Positions 31,798 through 44,188 of a stretch of DNA of 64,000 bases are shown here, one piece after another (the stretch's first letter is position 1; every line of letters starts with the position of its first letter). A program made the position numbers and the translations under genes. Source of the DNA: Cadophora sp. MPI-SDFR-AT-0126. Lineage: Eukaryota > Ascomycota > Leotiomycetes > Helotiales > Ploettnerulaceae. Under the pieces are notes generated by a model. That model made no database searches and was not told the DNA's origin. It saw only the letters and a program-made list of their open reading frames with translations. The stretch spans positions 434,001-498,000 of the forward strand of contig JAGMVK010000027.1 in assembly GCA_020747065.1 (NCBI GenBank), written 5' to 3'.

Positions 31798-33717
31798 TCA
31801 CCAGAGTCGAGCGAAGGACTCCCACAGGAACTCTCGAAGAGGTTCCAGTTCAGTCCAAATGCATTTTCCAGCGCTCCCTATCAACTTCATCACTGGAGCG
31901 AGGACTTTCTTCCAGAGGAGAACAGCCATCAGGGCTTTCTCACCTGAGGCGGTCTTCCATCTCAGGCTCATAGCCCAGACCAAAATAACAGCCGACAGGG
32001 TTCCAAGCAAACCCCAGAAGTTAATGTTCGTCTGACCCAGTACCGGAATTTTCACCATCTTACAGATCCCACGATAGTTTGGAGCCAACACGTCGTGATA
32101 TCCTCCGTAGCTGGCTGCGGTCCCCCTCACTATGTCGTAGACGTTCAACTGCATGCGTGCCAGTGAAGTTTGGAATATTTTTTCGGCCTCAACTTCCCAT
32201 TGCCTGGGAGGTAGCGGCAGTGACTGACTGTGAGCAATCTTAGACTGAGCGTCGAGGGCCTCCGCTTGCCGAAATTGGACTGTGCCACAGGATGTCGAAA
32301 AATCCAATGCCCTCTTCAGCAAATACACCACATTTTCCTCCTCTGTAGCATTTCTGTCACTTGGCGCCTGTGGAATTAAAGAAATGTTGCCATTGTTCCA
32401 ACACGGTCCTGTCAAAGATTTGCAGATTTCGTATTCATCCACGCAGCCCAAAACCCCAGCTCGAGTCGACTTGTTGATGTAGTAAGTCGGACCCTTGTAG
32501 TCTGGTCCGAATATTGCCTTATCACGAGCTGGAAACACGGGGTCTTCACGATGGTGGGGATAAAAAATGCTGTGGGAGGATATGAATATCAAAGTGACGG
32601 GGTAAGGGCCTGATCGGAACCATGGGAGAGGCTTGAAATTATGCTCGGAATCGGATGGATCGTAACAGTGAACTCTGGCTGCGGTCAGCTTTTCGAGAAG
32701 CACTCAATGATGTGAAAGTGACGAACCCCATAGAGTAGCCTTTGATTTCCCAATTACTCTTTTTGACTGGATTGGCCCAAGTGTAGTCCGCTAGTGAACT
32801 ACCGTACCAATACTCCCATTGTTCTTCCCCGCGATCAGACACACCAACCCTTACATAACTATTCTCGGTTATTACAGGGGCACAAGTTGTTGTTCTCCCA
32901 AAGAAATACGGATTTGCCGCATTGATCCCGAGTACCGTGCTTGACACCAGTCCGGTAGTGAGCCTGTAAGCCCCACTCCTCCCACCCTGGCAAACGTCAC
33001 CATAGAAAGGACATAATGATTCATTCCTCTTATATGTGATGTTTTGGCTGTAAAATTTGTTGCAGTCGGTGGCAATTGAAGTAGGTCCATAGCATTTCTG
33101 AGCGTATTCAGCTGCCTGGCTTTCGGCTTGACGCTCGTATTCCAGGAAAGGATCTGCGTATGTTCGAGGATTAAATTCGAATTCGTAATCACCGCAGTCA
33201 GCATCTGAGGACAGAGCAACTTTGCTTGTCGCAAGGCCTGCGGACACGATCGAGGTGGCTATAAGGGCAATTGAGGGACCGACGAGTAGAACAAGCATGA
33301 AAGCTACTCCCAAAAATCCTAGAGGTCCACGAGGACCATTTGGTGCAGACGGTGTACCAAGTGAGATATGTTGCCAGCGGTCTCCGGCGATACTCTCCAT
33401 AGCTATCCCGATTAACTCCCCATGGGCAGGCTCGTCTTGTGGCGCGACTGGCGGCGTAGGATCCCAGGACGAGGAGATCTTCTTCCACAAAAGATATAGC
33501 GGGCGCTTGAACAGCTTGTAGATTGGAGATGCCGTTAAAGTGATCAGTACGGCAAGAGCATTGGTAATGATGCCAGACTCGTAATCAGTCACAAGAATCT
33601 GTCGTTCTAGGAGTTCGTCAATATGCGTCCGCAAGACACAAGGCTATCGCACCTACGATTCAGGCCAGCTTGGCTGTATTCAACCCACAGTCCCGATTTC
33701 ACGTGATTGGTAGACAT
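31798..33717 (-). CDS. fungal multi-span membrane protein, unknown function
   Basis: Three exons (33717-33657, 33606-32727, 32674-31798) join to 605 residues. Exon 1 is only 61 bp and supplies MSTNHVKSGLWVEYSQAG, matching the SGLW-type start of a large family of uncharacterised fungal membrane proteins. Hydrophobic segments lie near 35-55 (ITNALAVLITLTASPIY), 125-150 (LGFLGVAFMLVLLVGPSIAL) and 525-545 (FWGLLGTLSAVILVWAM). Between the last two is a big outside loop of some 370 residues with many Cys and NxS/T sites, so it should face the cell exterior. The second splice uses a CCAG acceptor at 32675-32678 and keeps the frame as GYSMGVHCYDPS. No function is known for the family. Confidence 0.82.
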
Positions 33718-34245
33718 TTAGTCGTTGCTCAATTGAGGTGAGTAGCACTGCGAAGTGCAAAACTTTGACAATTAAATCGAGCGGATGAGGGGGAAATAAT
33801 GTGACCCTCTCCAGGCAGACTTTGGGCGTCCGTCCTGGGCGCGCGTGTTTCCGCCGTTCAGCGAATAGGGCTGTGATATGAACCATCCGAGCACGAATCA
33901 AGTATCAGGGCCTTGAACGAATCGAACCTGAATCTAACTAGGGGTTCGGGCTGAATCAAACAATTAAAGCGAGGCTTTTTTCATAATCCGGACCCCCTGC
34001 CCACCTTGCGTGAGCCAATTCTACGAGAAAAAGGGTTCCATCAGGTGTTTTTAAGCCTTCCAAAATAGTTTCCCAGAAATGCCCAGCCATACTCAGAGGC
34101 TGGACCTTCGACTAATCCGCTAGATGCGGTGCCGATGGAAGTAGATACGGGTGGCTTCCAAAATAACCACGCCGAAAATACAGTGCAAGTAGAACCGGAC
34201 ATCGCTGAACGTTCAGAAACTTCCCCGGGACCGTCGTTGGCTATG

Positions 34246-34272
34246 ATATATATATGTATATATACATATATA
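34246..34272. repeat. A+T palindrome
   Basis: ATATATGTATATATACATAT reads the same on both strands over about 22 bases, so it could extrude a cruciform. Confidence 0.75.
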
Positions 34273-34395
34273 AAAATAGATAAAACTCTCTACACACACT
34301 TATACTCTTTAATAGAGGGAGGAGAGAAGAAACGGGAGAGAAATACGTGGTAGATGAAGAAAATGCAGAAAAAAATTGACGAAGTTCATCGAAGG

Positions 34396-34418
34396 TCTGT
34401 CTGTCTGTCTGCCTGTCT
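34396..34418. repeat. CTGT microsatellite
   Basis: Five or so CTGT units with one GCCTGT variation. Confidence 0.8.
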
Positions 34419-34715
34419 ATCCGTTTGCTCGCTTGAATACGAGCGTCATTAAAATCCGATCCATCCACCCATCCGATCATTCAATATCCACATCAACCAC
34501 AAACCTTTCCACGCCCACCCCACTAGCTCTCATGTATTCTCCTCTCATCTCATGCTTCAAACCAGACCAGACCAGACTAGACCACACTTTTATCTCGCAA
34601 TCCTCCCTTCCAAAACATCTCTTTGCCTCATATCGTTTCCATCCCTAAACGCCGCCCTATCGAAAAATGAAAAAGTCGAAGAATACCAACATCAACCAGC
34701 CGACCACCTAATCGC

Positions 34716-37389
34716 TCATGATAGATGACTAGCCTGATCATCCGTCAAACCCTGACCAAGTCCAACGTCCAACCCGACAACGGCCCCAGTCGACCCTCCA
34801 CTTCCCGAACGGCTACGACTTCTACTCTGTTGACTCGTATTACTCGTCGTCTTCGTGATTGTATTTTTCTGAAGTGAGAGACATCTTCGTCAATGAAACC
34901 GATCTGAATCTTTTGATTTGAACTTTTCATGCAGGTGACGAATAATAAGCAGGTGGGTGCGCAAGCGGGGATAGAAGACAAGGTGAAGTAGATTGATTGA
35001 GATGATGCTGTGTAGGTATTGAGGAGGAAGTGAAAACAAGGAGGTAGGTATGCGTGAGCCAACACTCTATCCGTGACAAAACTTCACACACAGTTGGGCA
35101 CTCCAAAAACAAGCAGAAGGGAGCGGCATAGTACAAAGACAATCATCGCTGGCTTCTGGAGGAGCCTACCGAGTTTTGTCGATCATGAGTTGGTCTCCGT
35201 TCCCTCCGCTCTCCATCTTGCAACTTCAATGAATCCAATCTCTTCTGGTTGTCTTCGGTGATTGGATCCAACTCGTCTGGCTTTCCCTTTCTCGATGATG
35301 ATATGCTTACTGCCGATGGTCGAGTTGTGCCGTTCGTTTTCCCTCGTTTTGCTTGCTCACTTAAAGCCTTCCACTTATTTTCTCTGGCCTGTTCGCGAGC
35401 TTCGGCGTTGTTTTGATGTTCAGTGTAATCGTGGGAGCAATCATCGAACAACTGAGGGTTGATCTCCATGAACAGCTTCATCGCATTGTAGACCATACCA
35501 TGAATTGTCCTTGGATATATTAGAGATATAATCAAGCGAGTAATCGTCCACTTACCTGTTCCAGTGGCCCTTTGAATTCTCGTAGAGAGGCGCAAACATG
35601 ATCGGGAGAATGATTTCAACATTGTCGCTAACCAGGTTACAAAAGTATTCGTTGTTCCAGAAGTAGAGCGCCCGCTCAGCGACTTGGAAGTGAGGACTGG
35701 CAACGGATTTTGCAAGCTGGTGGAAGAGAGGTTCTTGGACCTTGGCGAATTCGGCCGGATCCATGACTTCAAAGATATCCTCAACCTCGTTGAGGAACAT
35801 GACTTCTTTCGTGCTATTGACCTTTGGCCAATATCTGAGGAGACCAAGGACGACCTGTTTCCGTTAGCCTGAACCCCCCCGGGATATTCCTCGTAAGCAT
35901 ACCTCTTCTGTTAATGCAGCATCCTTCTCCAGGAATTGGACTATGCAGTATGCCAATTGAGGGTGGTACATGCTGAGACTCTTGACCTTGTGCAGCGGAA
36001 GAAGCACTCTTGTTAGAAACAGCTTGTGCTCTTCCTTGAGTGGGAGGGCGAATCCGTTGATGATAGACCCGAGAATTTCTAGCAATTCAGCGATACCATT
36101 GAATCTTTCCGTCTCGTAAACGAATTGGAAAAACACGTTGTTGATCGATCTTCGGATATACGATCTTAGGTTCAGGAATTTCCCATATATTCTGTGGAGT
36201 GTGGTCTTCAAGAAGTCTCGTTCGCGGGGATCCTCAGAGTCGAACAGCTCGAGCAGTTGTAGAACAAAGCTGTGGTCAATGTATGCCTTGGCGATGTTCG
36301 TGTTGAAATCTTGACTCTCGATAAATCTCAAGAAGAACTCGTAGACGACCTGAATGTGGGGCCATGCAACCTCAAGTACTGGTTCGTCTTCCTCCGGATC
36401 GAAAGCTTCCCCTTGTGGATTCATCGGTGGCGGAATTGGTCGGAAAAGGTTCTTGCTGAACATGTCGACCACTCTTGGGTACATTGCCTCCGTAATGACC
36501 TGTCTGTTGTTCGCAACGTAATCCAGCAACTCGTGCAATGCCAATCTCTTGATCTCCTTTGACTTCATATCCCCGCTCGCATCATTGAAGTCGAAAATGA
36601 CATTACATTGATCTATTTTCTGCATGAATAGGTCTTGTCGACGATTCGGGGGCACTTCATGGAAACCAGGCAACTTCTCGAGCTCTCGTTGTGGGGATAT
36701 ATCAAATCGGGACGAGTGTTGTCTCTTGGGTGTTCTGATTCCTTCGGGTACATCCTTCGGTGTTGCCTGTAACCGATCAAACATCAACGACTTCTGGCCA
36801 GCTTTTGGCGGGGCAAGATCGTGTGGCATCGTCTCTGCTGCACCTGGAGGAGGGATATGCTGCAAAGCCGAGTCAGTATCTGCTTGAATATATGCTTCTT
36901 AGCAACGTACTGGAGCACTTGGGCTGATAATCACACTAGGAGGAAGACCATGTCGACTTGGAGTTCCAGGTCCACCAGCACTTGGTGAACCACCTCCCAT
37001 AGCATTGAAGCGATCCGGTGCAACATGGCCAGGATTTAATGAGTTGGCCTGCTGAGGAGCAAGGCTCGAAGCGTTTGTAGCACCGCCATCGTTTGGTGGG
37101 AGGGGCTTATTTCTTGGATCATTGAGGGCGGTCGTTGACGAGGATGGCGTTGTTATCGGAGATTGTGCTGCTTCTCTTGATGAACCTGCTTGTGAGGGGG
37201 AAGATGTTCCGTCTTTCGACTCCTTGTTCTTGGATTTGGACGATTTGTTTGGGTCTTTTGCGCGCGAGAGCTGCTCATGCTGAATGGGTCAGCATTTGTT
37301 AACGGATGGTTATATCAGCGCGTCGCAGAGTATGCTGTGCCTGACGAGGTCACAGGGAGACTTACAACCCTCTGCCTAAAGCCCTTCAT
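34716..37389 (-). CDS. RTS1: PP2A regulatory subunit B56 (RTS1/PAR1 type)
   Basis: Six exons (37389-37366, 37279-36911, 36859-35903, 35854-35556, 35509-35170, 34868-34716) give 713 residues. Exon 1 is a 24-bp microexon encoding MKGFRQRV, the conserved fungal start. A Ser/Pro/Thr-rich region to about 185 precedes the B56 HEAT-like core ([13 protein letters not shown], then [38 protein letters not shown], and YFWNNEYF). The core ends near 600. The last exon, reached over a 301-bp intron, encodes a Ser/Arg-rich tail ending TDDQASHLS. The subunit targets the PP2A catalytic-scaffold pair to substrates in cell division and stress. If the last intron were kept, the protein would end VGSSRSQR instead. 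It is divergent from TFC1. Confidence 0.95.
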
Positions 37390-38726
37390 CTTGAGCAGGA
37401 ATACAGATCAAGGAGTTTGGTTTCTTCGGCCTGTCGCTACTTTCCGCACAAGCAATAGTTGAGTGTCCTAATGTTCCGCAGACCAGATTTACTCCCAGAT
37501 GTTCGATGGTGGGGAAGTTAACGAGGCTTCTGCGCAATCAAGATCTTAGGGTGTTCTCAACAATGACGTGTTGGTAAGGAAGAGTTCACTCTTTGCAAGA
37601 TGACAATATGCCACAGTCAATCGAAGGAGTTCCGAAGAATTGTATGATGCCACTTGGGTTGATGGAGCTTCGGATCGGGTAGAGGCTTGTCTGTGGAATC
37701 CCTGAGCTCAAGAACCAGGCTCCCCGCAGGCTGAATAGCTGCCGCAGGTTTTGAACTGTCCGTCTATCTTCCTGCACATGCGTAGCTTGTAAATTCGAGA
37801 AGATTCGTGGTCGGCGTGAAGTCGTGAAAGGAGCTGGCAATGTTGTTGCGCGCTTGGGGGGGACGTGGGGATCTGCATGAAGGAGATCTGGTCAGCGCAT
37901 TGCCCAAATTACTCTTCACCTCCGCAAGTGTCTGGATGATTCGCACATACCGTAGATTCACCAAGACCTCTCAATAGAGTCCTCCGTTAACTGTTGGAAG
38001 CTTGTGAATCTGCAGCGGTAATAGTCCTGGGGTGCGGGCGGTGAATAGGCTCTTCCCGCTCCTTCACACTTGACTTGACTTGACTGACGTTGAGGCGATG
38101 GAGACCGAGACCGACCTCAAAGGAGACCGAACGCGTCCGGCGCACCACGAGCTGTAGTATATGGATTGACGAGACAGGAGAAGAGGTCTTGGATGACTCT
38201 CGACAGGTCAATGGACTATGGTTGACTGGCTCTGAGCAACGACTCAACACTGCACCGCGACCTGGAGCTGTATCTGTATCTGTATTTGTATTATCAGTCT
38301 GGCTGGACTTCAGTGCTCGCTCTACTCTTTGGGCTGCTGGTGTCAGTTTGGTTGTTCCCCTCCACGCACGGGATGTGATTGCCCCTAAACCAAGGTGGGC
38401 TGCGCTAGAAGGAGTTGAAGCCTGAACATTAGGGCATAACGTCACTGCGGCAAGGCATCTATCACCCACCTCCCTAATTGGTCACCGATGCAATTGATTT
38501 TGAGACCAGACAGCCGAACACCTGAATTATATGTATGTATGCACCATGGACTTCTTGATATCTCTCTAGAAATACACAACAAATCCCTGCAACAATTTGC
38601 ACTCAACCTCCGAACGAACTATGTCAGCAGCAGGAGACCCCTCATGGAAGAAACTGTTGACCTGACACAAGCCCAAAGAAACAAATTTAAGACATTTATT
38701 TACGTAGTGCGCCTGCAGCTATCAAA
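37390..38726. promoter_or_regulatory. upstream region shared by RTS1 and TFC1
   Basis: 1.3 kb between divergent genes. It contains overlapping chance frames on both strands (37987-38469 and 38090-38425), a CTGTAT repeat near 38269-38285, and no recognised gene. Confidence 0.4.
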
Positions 38727-41189
38727 ATGTCGAAGCTGAACAGAGGCCCAGCACGGCCAAAGCAGACACAAGCACCCATTTACAAGATTGCCCCCAGAGA
38801 AATCACAGCAGTCGAACATCCTCTGATCATTCAGAATCTGGACAATGGTCTCAAGACTTTCGGTACCAATAAACCTTTTGAAAGAGTGAGTTCTGTTCTG
38901 GTTTCTTCCCCCTTCATCACGGGAATCTTAGACTCTTGACTGAAATCTCCTTCAGCATCAGCTAACACATCTCAGATCATGAACTCCATTGATCCAGAAG
39001 AATGCGTACCACTCTATCTGAGACATAACGACCCTATGTGTGTTCCTATCTTGTCACACAACGCTCCAACCAACAATGTCCTCCTCAAAATTACCGTCCC
39101 CAAGCGGACAGGGCGGAAGCGGAAGCGAGGCTCACAGGATCCATACGAGTTCAGTAATGCACCAGAGACCACCTCCAATTCAGCAACCTCAGGTCCACCA
39201 GCGGAAATTATCAGTTCAGTTTCGAGGATGGACGAGCCTTCTCAGATTTTGAGGAAGATGAAGGATAATGTTAACAAGTACAAGGTCGAGGCTGTTGGTG
39301 AAATTCGACAAAGTCATCGGTACAGAGGTAAGTTCTTCATTCTTACGACTAGAGATTGGCTGACATTTACAGGCATGTCCGATTTCCATCAGTCTACAAG
39401 CAATACAGAATTTATCCCCAGGTTCAAGGATACAGTTCTCACTGGTCGAAGTAAGTCTCACATCGCCTGCTCTGTCCCAACAAACTAACAAGTCATAGTC
39501 GAGGATATACGAAGGTTCAAATTGGACGAACGAAGAGGTTGGAAACCAAACGAACATATTATTCCCCCACCAATCATGTCAAGCCATGCACTACCATTTA
39601 ATTGGGGCTGGCATCAAGCTGCTCATCTCAGCCAAGAACAAGACAACGAAGGAAATCGAGTTTTAATCAATCACTCCAAGCCAGAGAAGGGCGGCGTCAT
39701 ATATCTTGGTCATGATGTGGAAGAAATCCCCACCGAACCAGATCGAGAAGAACCAACGGACGAAGCCATTCAAGCACTCATCGTCACCTTGAAAGAAGCC
39801 ATGAAGGAGCGCCCCATCTGGACCCGAAGATCCCTCCTCAACCGCGTCGGCAGCGTTCCCGGCATCTACCAATTCAAGCAAGCAATCCCCTTCGTCGGCT
39901 ACCAATTCAAAGGCGGACCCTGGCGAGACGCACTCATCAAGTTCGGCGTCGACCCAAGGACAGACCCCCGATACCGCCAATACCAAACCTTCTTCTTCCA
40001 ATTCAACGACGAAGCCGAGAAGCTCGATGGCGAACCCTGGCGCGACAACCGACAGAACTTCAACCTCTCGAAAGAACACGGCATCACGCACACCACCGAC
40101 GACACGCACGTCTTCGACGGCAAGAAGCTCACCCTCGACGGCAAGATCTGGCAAGTCTGCGACATCACCGTGCCCCTCCTCGTCAACCTCATGGAAGACG
40201 CCCCCTACCGCGACAAGTGCGAGATTCTGACCGATGGATGGTACTGCAACGGCACCATCGCCAAGTTCAAAGGCATCATGAAGACCAAGCTCGTAGCCGT
40301 CAAGGCGCGCCGCGAGGTCGCAGACTCGGAGTTCGAACCCGCGCTCGCCGTCCCTGACATCGTACCCGACAAGCTCAGCAAGCTCATCCCCGTCCCGCTC
40401 CCCGATCTCGGCCTTTCGCAGAACGCTCTCGATGATATGACCAAGGAGGGTACGTTGAGTAAAAGCGAGGCGACGACTATTCAGCGGTGGTTCAGGAATA
40501 AGAAGAGTTATAAGGCGAGGCAGGAACGTATCCGCGGTGTGGTTCACCAAGATCCGAATGAACCAGTTCCTCCCGCTAAGGACCTTAAGGCAAAAAGGAA
40601 GTATGTTAGAAAGGCGAAGACTAGCGCGGGAGGCGATGGTGCAACCCCGGATACTGCCGATACAAGCGCAGTACCCACGCTTCCCAGTCCTTCTCCTGCC
40701 GCCACTTCACCTATACCAAACAATGCTTCTCAACCTCCCCCCTTCACACAACAAAATGCTCCAGGCAAACCCTCCACATCCAACCAAGCATCACCCCTCC
40801 CCATCCCCGTCATCCAGCCTCCATCCAAGGACAATTACACACCGCCTGGCAACGCAACAGACTCAAGCACAGACGAGCCCATGGACGACGCCCTCGATCA
40901 TTTCGAATCAAACAGCACCCCTCATACACCTCACACTCCTCATACCCCTGGCACTGCCCTTCACGATGCTAATAACACCACCCCCGGCATCGACGCCTCC
41001 AACGATGAAGACGATGAGGGAGATGTAGATGAGGATGATGACATGGACAGCGAAGACGAGAGGAACGCACTAGCTAGCGATTTAGATGATGATGAGGATG
41101 AGGGGGACGATTATTTCAGTGATGCGGTGGAGCATCAGCGTAGGAGGAGTGGTGATGAGGTTGATGGGGAGGACGAGGATGAGGGTTAG
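38727..41189 (+). CDS. TFC1: TFIIIC subunit (TFC1 / sfc1 / GTF3C5 type)
   Basis: Four exons (38727-38885, 38976-39327, 39373-39450, 39499-41189) give 759 residues. The N-terminal part (VEHPLIIQNLDNGLKTFG, LYLRHNDPMCVPI) is the dimerisation barrel that pairs with TFC7. The middle (FNWGWHQA, RPIWTRRSLLNRVG, YQFKGGPWRDALIKFGVDPR, YQTFFFQF) is the DNA-binding winged-helix region. After a Pro/Ser/Thr-rich spacer the protein ends in a strongly acidic tail (about 680-759). TFIIIC binds the A box of tRNA genes and recruits TFIIIB for RNA polymerase III, in the nucleus. All introns have normal sites. The gene is complete. Confidence 0.95.
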
Positions 41190-42304
41190 ACGATGAAGGG
41201 TAGATGTGAGTTTGTACTATGATATGATATGAAATGATGTGAAGTATAAAAGGAGCCTAAATGAGCTTCGATGCCATGCCATCGCTTTTTCCAGCCAGAC
41301 AGTAGGATGTCGATCAATCAATCAATCAACCAATCAATCAACAAATCAATCAACCGTCTCTCGGCTTCAGCTCCTGAAACATTTTTCCACCTCAAAAATC
41401 CCAGTGACAGAATTTCCGGATGACATTACATCACTTGGTGGAAATTGCACTGATCCCTCCCCTCAACCATGTCATATCATATCATACCCCTTTCAATATT
41501 TTTCTTTCTTCTCTGAAAGTGACCGACCGTTCTGTAGCCATCCTCGCCAATATATCATGTTCTAGGTAGCCGTTGAAACCGCCCGCCCTAAGCCTTTATT
41601 TAGCATAGCTTTCCACCTTTGCCTTCGACTTCGACTCCCACATTTGTCCTCTGATCCGCCTTTCTTTCTTTCCCAACTCCTAGCAAACATGTCCCTCCCT
41701 CCCTTACACACTTACACATAGCTCCTTTCCAGCATGCTCAGCCTAGCCCAGCCCAGCCCCGCTCAACCTTTCGCTCCAAGAACAGCACTGCTGCACAGTC
41801 CTCGAAGACCTCCTTCTCCGCCACCACCTCGGGGTCCTCACCCCACATCCCCACTTCGCACGTCCATCCCATCAATCAACAAGCTCAATAGCAATGTTGA
41901 AATCCTCGCTATATATGAGGCTGAGGCTGAGGCTGTCCTCCCCGAGTCTACGAATGAGAGATTTCGCATTGTCTGTTGTCCATTTAGCAACTGCTTCTTC
42001 GCGTATCATGTTTTCCGAGCTTGGAGGAGCATTTCCTGTTTTCCTGGAAATGGACAGCAATGCTGGAGAGCGATTGGAAGGTAGATAGATGGCAGAGAAA
42101 TGAAAAGACTGGTAGTGCATCGAGCTTGGAACTCTTTAAACTCGAGAAGAACGCATTGGATTTCTCCGTCGACGACATTTAGTTGTGCATTCTGCGAGGA
42201 AGGGGGAAAGGGCTTAGGGGGGTCAGGAGTAAGGAGATTGGTATGCGAGCATCAGCAACATTGAAGTCAACATTGCTCTGGAAACTATTTCAAATTAATT
42301 CCCC
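41190..42304. other. intergenic, with ATCA repeat
   Basis: Between two convergent genes. It carries an ATCA/AACC microsatellite at 41312-41354 and pyrimidine-rich sequence at 41600-41850. No gene supported. Confidence 0.45.
41312..41354. repeat. ATCA microsatellite
   Basis: Around ten ATCA units with CC interruptions. Confidence 0.85.
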
Positions 42305-44188
42305 TCATGGTCGATAACCTGGTGGTAACGTGCTTGGAGCCTCTGGCGACGTAAGATGTGCAGGAGCCGGAGCCGCAGTCGGAGGCACCACCGAAACCGC
42401 AGAAACCGGCGACACAGATCTCGAATCCAACTCCGCTTCACCCAAATTCCGCGACCCATGCGTCCCAGCTCCAGTTCCCGGTCTCGACACCTCATCCCCA
42501 TCCGGAGCTAACGTCGTCGCAGTCGACGACGGCCTCGGCTGGTAACTCGGGAGCGGTTCATCCCTCCGATTTAGATCCTGAAGAGGATAGCTCGGCGGTT
42601 TCTTCTGGAAACTCTCTTTTGCCCAAAGACGCAAGAGTTTCGATGATATGGTCGCTGCTCGCCCGGATTGATCTGGATGACGGTGGGAGCGCCACAGGCA
42701 GAATCCACAACCTAGTCCGAAGGAGAGGACGACGAAGACGGCGAGTCCGACGCCGAGCCCGATTTTGGCGGCGTAGGTGAGCTTGGGTTTGGGCTTGGGC
42801 GGTTCAGGGATAGCGATTGTGGTGTAATTATCCCGATCCTTGTAGAGGTTGCAGGATATGTCCGTACCATTGGGGAAGCTCTGCGTGACTTGCGAGCAGT
42901 CGAATGTGTCGACGGAGCTGTTGACCCAAACAGAATTCCCAACTACGACGGACTTTGGCATGTGGAAGCTGCGAATTGTCAGACATGTTCATGATGCGGT
43001 GGAGTGGAGCGACCCACGAGGTCATGTTGCCTCCAACTTTAATGTGATTACCCACACTCTCAAGCGCTGGAAATCCATCCCCAAAGCTTGTAAGAAGAGG
43101 GTTGTCAAGTACCACCAATTCTTGATCGACGGACCTTAGGCTTGGGAAGTTAATATCTTGCAGATACTCGTTATTCTCGATGATAATCCTGCCTGTGTTG
43201 GGAGGGCTTTGTAGAAGGTCAAGACCCATGTCAACGTCGCTGGCGTTTGAGACACGTGTAAGATATGGCAAACTAAGGTGTTCCAGCTTCGAGCAATTGC
43301 TTACACTAAGACTGCCCAGGGTTCGAGCGTTCACCGTGATATTTTGGACACCCTGAATGTAGAATGTAGCATTATCGGTATTCTGCAAGTCGCTCGTGAC
43401 GTAGACGTCGCTGATACTGGCCAGCTGGACCCTTGCGCCATATTTACCACCGCGCAGCGTTCCGTTGAGATAGACTGCAGAAGGATTCCTGAAATTAAGC
43501 AATATCTCCGAAGTATTTGCGAGCTTTCCGAATTCGAGCTTGCTGATGTTGTGTCTTAACAGCCAGATTGTGTCAATTGCCTGTATCGTGTTTGTTCCTG
43601 TCCATGTTACGAGATTCTTTGTTTCCAGATTGACCTCCCGAACCGTTGATAGTAAAGGCAAATCCAAACTTCCGAGAGTTACACTTCGTGAGAGCAAAAC
43701 ACGACGAATTGTTTGCAAGCGTGGGAAGCTAAGGCTAACGAGGGCTTGATCGGGTTGCTCGAGCTGCCTGTCGAAGATGCCCCCTTCTTTCTGAGTAATA
43801 TACTCCACAACAGTCACATCTCCCTCGACGGTCACCAGGTTGGGCAGAGAAAGACTAAAATTCGTGTTTATTACCAAATTCGTCTCAATTACCACACAAT
43901 CTATGATCGAATCTACGTCGTCTTGAGTTTTGATGTACACATCAAACGCCGGGCCAGGAGCACATGGATTTGTAGCGTTCGTCGGAGCTACACTGTGAAG
44001 TCAGTGAAACAGAAAGGACATTGAAGCTCTTGGGGAAAATGGCACGCGGTATTGATAATGTTCGTCTAGGAGTACGTGATCCTCCGTATGAAATGAAAGG
44101 AGCTTTGCCAAATGAATATCATACCTTGTGACAAAACAAGTGATGCACAGAGCAAGAGGCTGCAAAATGATGCTTTAAAACTATACAT
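42305..44188 (-). CDS. receptor-like membrane protein with L-domain/Ecm33-like ectodomain
   Basis: Three exons (44188-44125, 43987-43018, 42968-42305) give 565 residues. Exon 1 encodes a signal peptide (MYSFKASFCSLLLCASLVLSQ). The ectodomain has leucine/serine-rich strands and many NxS/T sites (for example NTNFSLSLPNL, LPYLTRVSN, INFPSLRSV, FPALESVG), as in fungal Ecm33/L-domain proteins. But it ends in a true membrane span (about 412-436, GLGVGLAVFVVLSFGLGCGF) rather than a GPI signal, and a 130-residue Pro/Ser-rich cytoplasmic tail. The tail has PPSY at 469-472 and PPGY at 560-563, the form read by Rsp5/Nedd4 WW domains. It shares a 719-bp upstream region with the hydroxylase gene. No ligand is known. 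Confidence 0.85.

Larger units (their letters stand above)
33718..34715. other. intergenic with microsatellites
   Basis: Holds a TA-rich palindrome at 34246-34272 and a CTGT repeat at 34396-34418. No gene supported. Confidence 0.45.

Noticed and set aside
33598..33634. Starting the membrane protein at the frame opening near 33634
   Set aside because: The first codon there is TTG. An upstream ATG at 33717 with a normal 50-bp intron gives the expected SGLW-type family start.
37987..38469. 160-codon minus frame and 111-codon plus frame over the same bases
   Set aside because: Mutually antisense frames in the RTS1/TFC1 upstream region, with no motif; neither looks like a gene.
39663..40550. 295-codon minus-strand frame
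   Set aside because: It is the exact antisense of the TFC1 last exon, where G+C-rich third positions keep the opposite frame open. The plus strand encodes clear TFIIIC motifs.
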